Positions 45,851 through 54,566 of a stretch of DNA of 64,000 bases are shown here, piece by piece. The position numbers were made by a program, and so were the translations under genes. Source of the stretch: Obelidium mucronatum (taxonomy: Eukaryota; Chytridiomycota; Chytridiomycetes; Chytridiales; Chytriomycetaceae); assembly GCA_025765595.1 (NCBI GenBank), contig JAIVFH010000107.1, positions 48,210 through 112,209 of the forward strand, in the 5' to 3' direction. The notes under the pieces are model-generated. The model was given only the letters and a program-made list of their open reading frames with translations. It searched no databases and had not been told where the DNA came from. How positions within the stretch are numbered: the stretch's first letter is position 1; every line of letters begins with the position of its first letter.

Positions 45851-47150
45851 ATGTCGGTTTGCTTCTTTCGACCGCTCAGAACGCAAACAATCCTCTCTCG
45901 ATTCCTCGCCCCAACGGCTGCATATACCACAAAGATTTCGAACTCCTCCACCCCACCAGCAAGTCTTGAGCTAATTGCAGGAATACTGACGGAGCTGAAG
46001 GATGGCTTTGAAAGCTTCAAGGTAGTGTATAAGTCGTTGCTAAAAGTCTCAAAACTGATATGTGTTGTCTCAAGGCTTATGTCAAGACCGACATGGATTG
46101 TCTCAAGGCTGACATGGATGGTCTCAAGGCCGATGTCAATGGTCTCAAGGCCGATGTCAATGGTCTCAAGGCCGATGTCAATGGTCTCAAGGCCGATGTC
46201 AATGGTCTGAAGATTGATGTTAAACGTTTGACTGATGGTCAAGGAATGCTCTGTGAAACAGTCGCTCGTACCACTGTGGAAAAGCAGTTCGGGTCCCATT
46301 TTTCAAAGTCCCTCGTCGCCAAGAGTATCAGTGATTTGATCAGTCCACTTGTGAAGGGTTCCGCTGGATCAAAGGGAATCTTGGCAGAAGACGCCAATTT
46401 CGATACACAACTTGAGGTTGCAAATCGCATTACTTCGTGTTTGGTCAAGGAGGTGCGTTTTGCAGTGTTGTTCTTTTTAGTCTAACCCATTGAATTGTAG
46501 AATGTGTGTCAAAACTTTGTTAAAGAAATTGAGAAAAGAATTATGCTTGACCAAGAAAGGGGCTCTAACGCACCAGACTCGTTGGCATGCCTCCATTCGT
46601 ATCTTCCTTTTGTGGACGGAAGTGGAAACATTTCCACATCGTTTTCAGCTGCTATTGGTGTGACCCCTGCCTTCTTTAAGCCAAAAATGGTCCGTATCAA
46701 GAAGTTGATGAATGATTCTTTGTACATGAACAAGTGTGAGGGTCCAGGAATCATGTTGGTTGTATTTGCAGCAAATCCCCGAATTGATATTATTTCGTTG
46801 CCTGAGGTATTTTCCCGAGTTGGTTACATAAAAATACTAATTATTTAATATCATATTTCAAACAGGAGTTGGAAATTGATTTCCGCGGATCAATCCAAGT
46901 TATTGAAGGTCACTTGCAGGTTGCTGTTGGTGAATACAAAACGTCAATGTCTTCGTATCGTGAAGCAAAGTACCAACTGACTCTTCGTGCCCAAACCTAT
47001 GGATGGGTGGGAAAGGCATTGGCTTTTCCAAAGCCCTTGACCTCCACAGTCTTGAAGGGCCACTTTTTTACAACGGATCGCAGTAAGGGAAAACATCTCC
47101 CTCAAGATGATGTCGCTGAGGGTGTAAGCATCTTCATTCATGTCATTTGA
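45851..47150 (+). CDS. Coiled-coil protein with putative PD-(D/E)XK nuclease domain (intact family member)
   Basis: Four exons (45851-46021, 46075-46452, 46501-46806, 46866-47150), all phase 0, give 379 aa. The N-terminus MSVCFFRPLRTQTILSRFLAP looks like a mitochondrial presequence. A coiled coil follows, made of 7-residue repeats LKADVNG. The C-terminal half has conserved blocks: LVAKSISDLISPLVKGSAG, DSLACLHSYLPFVDGSG and GPGIMLVVFAANP. It ends with ELEIDFRGSIQVI, then LQVAVGEYKTS, then SSYREAKYQL. The order Asp - Glu-x-Lys - helix with Gln-Leu matches the PD-(D/E)XK/RecB-type nuclease core. The function is inferred from this pattern only. Three decayed relatives lie downstream with the same intron positions where preserved. 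Confidence 0.65.
46120..46203 (+). repeat. Four perfect 21-bp tandem repeats (heptad-coding)
   Basis: Four exact copies of a 21-bp unit, GGTCTCAAGGCCGATGTCAA plus a final T, encode four LKADVNG heptads. Diverged units flank them on both sides. Length-multiple-of-21 units keep frame and coiled-coil register. Confidence 0.95.
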
Positions 47151-47329
47151 GCATGGTCTGTTTGTGTTTGGAAGTTGTTCAGCAAAGTATCAATAAATAC
47201 AGTCATTCATAGTAGCTACTTAGACAGGCCATTGTTTATTTTGTTAAAAGTGTAAAATCAATAAAATCAAGAACCAGTCTTCGCGTGGTTTGACTGGATT
47301 GGAATGTTGTTTGAGAAAAAAAAACATAT

Positions 47330-47760
47330 GTTCTTGCGACCAAGAAGGCAAACAATCCTCTCTTGATTCCTCTCCCCAACAGCTGCGTATACCACAAAGA
47401 CTTCGTACTCCTTGAAGGCAGAGCAAATTTCGAGAACTGATGGAGCTGAAAGACTGCTTTAAAAGCCTCAAGGCAGTTTATAGAATTAGTTTCACAACTG
47501 ATATTGATTATCGCGTGGACTGTCTGGCATCTAGGCCGATATCAAGGCGGATATGACTGATATCGAAACAGAGATGGTCGATTTAAAAGCGTGTATGGAT
47601 ATCAAGGCGGATATGGCCAACGTAAAAGCGGATATGGCTGATATCAAGGCGTTTGTGGCTGATGATGATTTTACTTATGGAATGTCCTGTGAAACTGGGG
47701 AAAAGCAGTTTTACAGTACTTTTACTCCCATCGCTGACACTCAACACACTTTATAACGCA
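47330..47760 (+). pseudogene. Decayed relic of the coiled-coil/nuclease family
   Basis: The 5' part matches the start of the intact gene (GCAAACAATCCTCTCT, then an equivalent of AGCTGAAGGATGGCTTTGAAAG) with many changes. A diverged heptad array (IKADMANVKADMADIKA) follows and then a fragment matching MLCETVA..EKQF. The nuclease part is absent and the frame is broken. Confidence 0.65.
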
Positions 47761-47795
47761 ATGTTATCACAACTCTCGCGATTCTCTATGACTTT

Positions 47796-48178
47796 TTAAT
47801 GGCGGTAGAACAGGGAATAATACTTGCAATTTAAAATAAAAGCTGAAACACGCGTTGCAACAGCTTTTCTTTCAAAGTCGTGCTTTACCGTTTTGCGGAG
47901 ATTGCGTATCCATTCATCCTCAATTTGTAACTCTTCCGCACTTTTGTTGACAGTAGTGGAAGCTTCCGACTTGGTTGTTGCTTCAACAATTGAGGAGTCC
48001 AACGAAAAACGCTTTTCAACGGTCTCTCCAACCCGCGAATTCTTTTTCGCGACTGAAAGCGGGGATCCGTCATCTGAAGATGCAACAGAAGAAGCCAACA
48101 AAGCCTCTACCTCCGGTCTATCCAACGCACCCAAGCTCCTTTGTCGAGAATGTAAATACTGCGGTGCGGAGACACGAT
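47796..48178 (-). other. Unrecognised open frame, possibly a truncated gene
   Basis: An open frame reads APQYLHSRQRSLGALDRPEVEAL and a Ser/Thr/Glu-rich tail up to a stop at 47796. It looks coding-like but has no start: its 5' side is cut at 48176-48193 by a GAT trinucleotide run that is also the edge of the duplicated block. It may be the 3' end of a gene truncated by the duplication. Confidence 0.35.
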
Positions 48179-48193
48179 GATGATGATGATGCC
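48176..48193. repeat. GAT trinucleotide run at duplication breakpoint
   Basis: A run of GAT units (GATGATGATGATGATGATGC) sits exactly against the left end of duplicated copy B. It may have promoted, or be filler from, the rearrangement. Confidence 0.7.
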
Positions 48194-49817
48194 GATTGCA
48201 AAGTATCTATACGTCATTAAAAAATCTGAAATCAGTTTCTGGTCAGCGCCGCCCGCACTGATATTGGACCAAAGAAGCGCAGTCAAACATGGGAGCGACC
48301 CAGATTTTACCGCTGTGCCCCCATCCTCATCGATTTCGTATTGCGGGTCGCTGAGTTGTTTTCCGACTTGGATTCCGGGCCCGCGCGATGCTGATAACAT
48401 TCCAAAGTCGTCATCGTCTTCATCGGAATCGAAATTATCAGCTCCTCCTTGCGTTTTGAAATTCATATACTGAAGTATTGCGATTTATTGGTTAGGGAGC
48501 TGTTGAAATTAGATATTGTCAATTTTACTCAACTGTGAAAAAGCCATAGTCCAAATCGGACTCTAGTCTCTGTGCGACAGAGTGAGAAACCCAGAATGGA
48601 CCGAGTCCCTTTTCGGAAAATGGGATGCTTCTTGTTGTCTGACTCGAAGCAATGCTAGACGAAGTTGACACTGTGCTCATGAATGACTTTCGCGGTTTCA
48701 TTGGGTTCTTGGAGGATGAAGAAGCATCGTACAGAGCTGCAGAATTAGTTGTCTTTGTGGTTCCCACGGATGCGTTTGAACTTCTTATCGAAGACGCGGA
48801 TTCTGGCCATTGATGGGAATCTACATGAGTTGAAATGTACCTCGTTGTCGTGGCTGTATTGGAGATACTAGCATATGCAGAAGACACAGATTCCCTAGTG
48901 TCTGAAAAGGAAGATGAAACTGCAATGGAAAGCCGCTCAGATCCAACGTGAGGTTTGGGTGTTGCACATTGAGAAGGGCGTTCCACATCTAAATTCAAGT
49001 CGATACAATCCTGCACTGCTGTCTCAGGTAGTGATTCGCCCGAGTTTTCTGACTCTCTAGGAGAAACTACTGGCACCACGTCTAAATCCATCGTTTCACC
49101 TAACTGATTTGTTTTCATAGACGACAGCGCGGTTTCCTCCTGGAATGTAGAACTATCGACAGCAATACAAGGAGATTTATCATTCTCAATTGCAGCAATA
49201 GAGCCGTTTGATTCTGAGGTTGGAAGTGTTGACGTTGTCATGACATTGAATGCTGCAATACGTGATGCGATTCCCACTGCCAAAACGCTTTCAATTTCCT
49301 CTGGACATTCTTCAGAGTCATCATTAACGTCATTTCCCGAGCCTGTGAGACCATGGTACAATTGTATAGACTCTGCTAGATAAGCCTGCGTGTGTGCCAG
49401 GGTTTGCGGCTGTTGCTGCAGTTCAGTCTGGAGTTGGAGCTGTTGCTTGATAGCAGCTGTCGATGCCAGTTGGGGAAGAGACGCGAATTTCATCTTTGAT
49501 TCTTTGGATAATTTTGATTCTTCTCCGTCATCGATGTTGTTGTTTGAATTTGAAAACCGCCGACGCGCTTTGAGAAAAGCACTGTTTTGTTTCAGCAGAA
49601 AATGGTGCGTTTTTGCAGCAGCAAGAAGCGATTTTTGCTCTGTTTTGCACTCGGCAAAGGCGCCGCGTTCGAGGACTTGTTGGAACGTGGGCGGTTGGTC
49701 ATCATCGTCTTGTTGCGCAATTGTATCGTCACTGTCTTTCAACCTCTGATCGACATCGTGTTTGGTATTTATCTCTGGTTGAGGCGATGCTGTTGAGGTG
49801 TTGAGCTGTTCTTCCAT
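48194..49817 (-). pseudogene. Truncated RasGEF 5' fragment
   Basis: Keeps ATG 49817, the long Ser/Gln-rich exon and the MNFKTQGG exon up to TYRYFAI, then is cut by the GAT run. The REM remainder and the whole catalytic domain are missing. A one-base insertion near the end of the first exon (about 48607) changes its last residues. It cannot encode an exchange factor, though the promoter may still fire. Confidence 0.85.
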
Positions 49818-50418
49818 TGTCTTCCGTTTATTTGATTGGCTGATTCTGGCGGCTGCGCCTTGTCCCAAAAATAGAACTGATTTGCCACGAAAACAGCCAC
49901 CAAAAACCCAGAATGTTCAAACATGTATTCTCTCGTGCAGCTTCCTGCAGTCAAAAGACTTCATATCGTGCGATGGCAAGTGTGTCTTCCTCCACTGAAA
50001 TCACAACCAGAGGAAATCAGATTCTTGCAACATCGTCGAATGCTAGCTTTCCTTACCCGGCCAATCTTCTCATCCAAGTCCGCATCAAAATAGCCCAAGA
50101 AGCAGAAAAGGTCTTGATTTCATTGGAGCAGCGGAAAGTTCCCATTGAGGAGACTGTGTTGAGTCAAGTGGAAACAGTGCGCGGCAAAGTGCTTGATCTT
50201 GAATACTCTAATATTCTTGGATCAAGAGCTACTGGTCGCGTTTTATCTGATTTTACGTGGGGAATGGACCCTCAATTGGGATTCATCAGTGAGGATGAGT
50301 CACGTGATAATTTGGTGGCTGAGCTGCGTGATATAACAACGGGACTTGTCAGAGAGGTCAACCAAATTATCTCACTTGTTGAATCTAGGAAGTCTACAGT
50401 ATGCGCCTCGATTGGAAA
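48194..50418. repeat. Segmental duplication, copy B (2,225 bp)
   Basis: Direct repeat of 43457-45681 with the same length. It carries a truncated RasGEF 5' end and a full copy of the 169-aa gene with their shared promoter. Confidence 0.92.
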
Positions 50419-50422
50419 GTAA
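49913..50422 (+). CDS. 169-aa unrecognised protein, copy B
   Basis: Almost identical to copy A: one visible residue change inside (Ala to Val near residue 132) and Lys for Asn as the last residue. The same presequence-like N-terminus is present. The frame ends in AAAGTAATTGATT; the GTAATT could be a genuine donor leading to a further exon, which copy A would have lost at its breakpoint. Confidence 0.58.
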   Translation: MFKHVFSRAASCSQKTSYRAMASVSSSTEITTRGNQILATSSNASFPYPANLLIQVRIKIAQEAEKVLISLEQRKVPIEETVLSQVETVRGKVLDLEYSNILGSRATGRVLSDFTWGMDPQLGFISEDESRDNLVAELRDITTGLVREVNQIISLVESRKSTVCASIGK

Positions 50423-50547
50423 TTGATTAAAAATAAACTGAACTTTTACATTGATACGTTTGTATTGATAAGTGATTATAAAATATTGTTCCACATTTGT
50501 TCGCTTAGACATTCATTTGTGTGAACAAAAACAAAGAAATCCCACCC

Positions 50548-51716
50548 ATGAAGCACCAAATTGTCGTTTCCTTCTTGCAGCCACTCAGAACGCAAACGCT
50601 CGTCCCTCGCGTATTGTTTCCAACTTCTTCATACACTACAAAGGCATCCCACTCTGCGAAACATGTTCCGAATGATATGCCTTCCACCCAAACCGCAAGT
50701 CTTGAAAATATTTCAAAGATGTTGACTCGTCTTCAAGAAAGCTTTGATAGTTTCAAGCATTCGTAGTATCTGGCTCATGGCCAAGAAACGATGCTTTGTG
50801 CGATCGCTCGTACTGCTGTGGAAAAGCAGTTTGGCTCCAAGTTTGCAAAGTCCCTCGTTGCCAAGAGTACCACTGATTTGATTCGTCCACTTGTCAAGGG
50901 TCTGCTGGGTCCATGGGAATCTTGGCAGAAGACGCGAACTTCGAAACACAATTTGAAGTTGTCAACCGCATAGCTACGCGTCTGATCAAAGAGGTACCGG
51001 TCGAATACAATATATTAAATACATTATCTGTTAATCTGAAAATTGAATTGCAGAACGTCTGTCAAAACTTCATCAAAGAGACTGTGAAGAGAACTGAATA
51101 CGATCATAACAGTGCCCTCAGCACCCCCAATTCATTGGCATGTCTACACTCTTTCCTTCCCTTTGTGGATGGAAGTGAAAATGTTACTCCCTCTTTTTTC
51201 TGCTTTTGATTCAACCCCTGGTTTCTTCAAGCAAAAAATGGTCCGCATCAGAAAGTTTTTGAACAATCCCGCTCATATGAGCAAAAGTGGTGGTCCAGGA
51301 ATTATGTTGGCGGTCTTTGCAGGGAATCCCGGTATCGACGTTGTTTCTTTGCCTGAGGTATGCTCTCAATTTGAAGTTATTCAATCAAAACCCACTCGAA
51401 GTCTCTGAATTCCATTGCACTTTCGTAAAATAGGAGCTCGAGATAACTTTTCAGGGATCCATTGAAGTTGTCAACAACCACTTGCAGGTGTCTGTTGGGG
51501 AATACAAGGCTTCCATGTCCTCGCTTCCCAAGGTCACGAGACAGTTAATGATTTACGCCAAGTCTTATGCCTGGGTTGGACAAGGTCTTGCATTTCCAAC
51601 TCCCTTGGCATCTCAAGTTTTGATTTGGTCACTTCTTTACCACTGACCGTAGCGGAGTCTGCATTCCTGGCGATGATCCTGCTGAAGGTGTGAGTATTTT
51701 TGCTCATATCATTTGA
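50548..51716 (+). pseudogene. Coiled-coil/nuclease family member, disrupted
   Basis: Paralogue of the intact gene at roughly 80% nucleotide identity, with the same introns after LIKE and LPE. The heptad-repeat exon is gone and a TAG follows FKHS. One G is missing near 50902 relative to the fragment at 52338. The T-run near 51190 has one extra T, and a further one-base change lies near 51625. The nuclease-like core is still visible (GSIEVVNNHLQVSVGEYKAS). It lies about 100 bp after the 169-aa copy B, the same arrangement as the intact gene after copy A. Confidence 0.8.
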
Positions 51717-52337
51717 TTTGCTTCAGATGTTGGTTTTAGTTTCGCAGATTAACGCAATAAAGCTGCTCCTTATTCTTAAAAAATAAGATCCCAATGAAAT
51801 GAGACCCAAAACCAACTTGGTAGTAAATGAAATGGTTGCCAAGCTGATGCAACAAGCATTCTTCGTGTGTGACTCCTCATTCTTAACTACCCTTGCCATG
51901 TATTAGATCCGAACAAAATGCGCGACACATGCACAGATTCTAAACATCACTTTTCTGCTACTTTGAAAAACACTTAGATTTAGAAACACATCAAATTTGA
52001 ATATCTTTACCCTTCACAAAATAAAGATTATTGAAGATGGATATTTGAGGACCCCTGAAAATGAATCCAATCAAAATAGCACCTGTGAACAACAATTAGC
52101 TTTTTATATGATATCAAAAAAAAGAAGTTCTCCAAATCACAGTTTGCTTCCTCCGTTCATGGAAAGTCTTTTGCTGGCTGTATTTAAAAAAATCAGTTCT
52201 ATTTTGTCAGATGTGGCATTACTGCAAAGGCATTTCACACCGGCCTCCGATGCTCCTCCCAAGTAAGAAAGCCACGTCCTGTTTGGCGTAACTGAGAGGC
52301 AAAAAAACTTGAATCAAGCCACTGTAATTGAACTTTA
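51717..52337. other. Intergenic stretch without a supportable gene
   Basis: About 620 bp of AT-rich sequence. One short ORF (51997-52266) has no recognisable features. No repeats seen. Confidence 0.4.
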
Positions 52338-52774
52338 CTCGTTGCCAAGAGTACCACTGATTTGATTCGTCCACTTGTCAAGGGGTCTGCTGGGTCCATG
52401 GGAATCTTGGCAGAAGACGCGAACTTCGAAACACAATTTGAAGTTGTCAACCGCATAGCTACGCGTCTGATCAAAGAGGTACCGGTCGAATACAATATAT
52501 TAAATACATTATCTGTCAATCTGAAAATTGAATTGCAGAACGTCTGTCAAAACTTCATCAAAGAGACTATGAAGAGAACTGAATACGATCATAACAGTGC
52601 CCTCAGCACCCCCAATTCATTGGCATGTCTACACTCTTTCCTTCCCTTTGTGGATGGAAGTGAAAATGTTACTCCCTCTTTTTTCTGCTTTTGATTCAAC
52701 CCCTGGTTTCTTCAAGCAAAAAATGGTCCGCATCAGAAAGTTTTTGAACAATCCCGCTCATATGAGCAAAAGTG
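52338..52774 (+). pseudogene. Family fragment, near-identical to 50855-51289
   Basis: A 437-bp direct repeat of the disrupted member with about two substitutions and one extra G, about 99% identity. It shares the extra T in the T-run. It is cut at AAAAGTG, where the minus-strand Copia element begins. Confidence 0.88.
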
Positions 52775-52880
52775 CTTGAGATTATGAGAAAGTTCTTATT
52801 TTATTATAAACTACTACACAATATAATAAAGGTTAACGGATTTTTGCGAAGAGGGTGAACGTGTTGTTTTGTATGGAGTC

Positions 52881-53659
52881 TCAGTCGACAATTCCCAGTT
52901 CAGCGATCGCTTTTTCATGTTTGATTGCACGGAGCGGCTTTGTCATTATATCTGATTTGTTTGATTCAGATTCACACCACTGAAATTTGATTTCATCGCG
53001 ATCGTGTCTGTCTTTTAAAACCATGTATTGCAGGTCCAAGTGTCGAGTTTTATGTCTTCCGGAGCCTTCGATGACGTTTGTGACAGATTGGAGGTTATCG
53101 CAGAAGTGATTAATAGGTTTTGATTGGTCGTAACCGAGCCATTTTAGTATGTTGTTGAGGTAGAGGAACAGGTTTGAGCTGGTAACCGCACAGTAGAGTC
53201 CGCAACTGTCTTTTGCAGTTTAGATGAAGCTGAGACAGTACCATCGGCAAGGCTAGCAACAACTCTGGTACGTGATTTTCTAGTGTTATTATCAGCCGCT
53301 AGATCGGCGTCAGTATATCTGATAATTTCGATGATTCCGTTGGTTGACTTTTTGAAGCGTTGGACTTTGGCTCTGGTTCGGTTCAAATAACCCAATAAGT
53401 GTTGCATGGCTTTCCAGTGTATTTGTCTTGGTGACATTACATGTTGGCCGAGTTTACTCAGGGCAAATAGTATATCGACCCTAGTTTTGTGTAGGGAGAG
53501 AAGCGTTCCAAACGCTTCTTGGTATGGTATCCCCTGCATGGTAATGTCGGGCGTTGGTCCAGATGGTTTGTCGAATTCCTTCATGTCCAGTGAGGTGTTC
53601 CATGGGGTTTTGTTTGTAATAAGCTGGTTGGTTTGGAATGGCAGGCAGGAGTCAACAAT
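52881..53659 (-). pseudogene. Outer Copia RT C-terminus and RNase H
   Basis: Reads IPYQEAFGTLLSLHKTRVDILFA, then HWKAMQHLLGYLNRTRAKVQ, YTDADLAADNNTRKS, DNLQSVTNVIEGSGRHKTRH and SNKSDIMTKPLRAIKHEKA, ending with TGA at 52883-52881. These are the usual Copia RNase H landmarks. The segment is interrupted by frame changes near 53150, and the usual SSTEAEY motif is degraded. Confidence 0.8.
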
Positions 53660-53664
53660 GTATG

Positions 53665-53806
53665 TGTTGGAGGCACATGAAACTCATGTTGCAAGCTCCA
53701 TGTTTGGAAATAAAGTTTAAGAATTCTCTCCAAAATCTCTCTAGTGTCCACAACGATCAGCTCACCTGTCTACAGAACCAGCACCGCTTCCAGTCCCTCT
53801 ACAACA
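53665..53806 (+). repeat. Inner Copia 5' LTR
   Basis: 142 bp, begins TGTTGGAGGCACATG and ends CTCTACAACA. Identical by eye to the 3' LTR. Its last 37 bp recur at 53921-53957 inside the element. Confidence 0.93.
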
Positions 53807-53920
53807 GATTAAGAAGTCTTATTACTCAACATCTGTTAAATTTTCCTGTACCAATTAGTCAGGGAACCCTTAAAAAGCCGGAACGTTCAAGCATTTACTG
53901 TTACACAAGCACCTCAGCCG

Positions 53921-53957
53921 CTACAGAACCAGCACCGCTTCCAGTCCCTCTACAACA
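53921..53957 (+). repeat. Internal copy of the LTR's last 37 bp, within gag
   Basis: The 37-nt stretch CTACAGAACC...CTACAACA ending the LTR (53770-53806) is repeated exactly here, where it reads in the gag frame as QNQHRFQSLYN. Confidence 0.9.
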
Positions 53958-54562
53958 ACGCGAGCGGTTGTCCCGGACCTTATCCAGCTCAGAACACCCA
54001 GTGGAACCGTGGAGGCGGGAACTCTAATAGGGGAGGATACGTTAATCAGGGAAGACAATTTCCTATTAATAGTAACCAACCCACTCACCGCTTACACGCC
54101 TTAGAGTTTACAACTCAACAACCTCCAAGTCCTTGCAAAACTTGCGGGGGCAATCACTTTCACGTTCAATGCTTCAAGTCCCAGGACTACGCATTCAACG
54201 CGCTACTTCCATTCCCTCAGGGGAAGCCGCTGCTGCCACCAAACAGGATCCGCAATGACATTGTCAAACATCCGCTGATCCAACAACTACTTTCGAAACC
54301 GCAAAACGCATTGTTCAATGCTCCTTTCGACAACTACCAATGGCAGCAACCTGTCTACTACCAACAACAATCACTGATGGTTCCGCAACAACAACTTCCA
54401 CCACCACCCGCTACACAACAACAACCTACAGTTTCATTCCAACAGCAACCTACAGTTATCAATGATCAGCAAACCATAAATAGTATAAATACCCAGGCAA
54501 ATAACTTAGCTTCGGGATCTGGTACTATGGTTCCTGCGGGTTTTTACCGGGGCCAGCACTAA
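53921..54562 (+). pseudogene. Inner Copia gag, 5'-truncated
   Basis: An open frame without an ATG, from QNQHRFQSLYNNASG through an Asn/Gly-rich run to a zinc knuckle CKTCGGNHFHVQC, then a Gln/Pro-rich tail ending at TAA 54560-54562. The capsid part expected upstream is absent. A candidate -1 frameshift signal lies just before the stop. Confidence 0.7.
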
Positions 54563-54566
54563 GTTG
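54538..54566 (+). promoter_or_regulatory. Candidate -1 programmed ribosomal frameshift site (gag-pol)
   Basis: In the gag frame the sequence reads G GGT TTT TAC, a canonical X-XXY-YYZ heptamer GGGTTTT at 54538-54544. The pol frame is exactly -1 relative to gag and is open across it. Seven bases downstream, GGCCA...TGGCC can pair as a 5-bp stem with a 9-nt loop (about 54550-54568). Confidence 0.55.

Noticed and set aside
46078..46210. Short regular repeats as a CRISPR-like array
   Set aside because: Units are contiguous with no spacers and encode in-frame heptads in a eukaryotic gene.
45803..46210. Alternative ORF reading VSRPMSM repeats across the heptad region
   Set aside because: It is the other-frame shadow of the 21-bp repeats. 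An intron at 46022-46074 moves the real gene into the LKADVNG frame.
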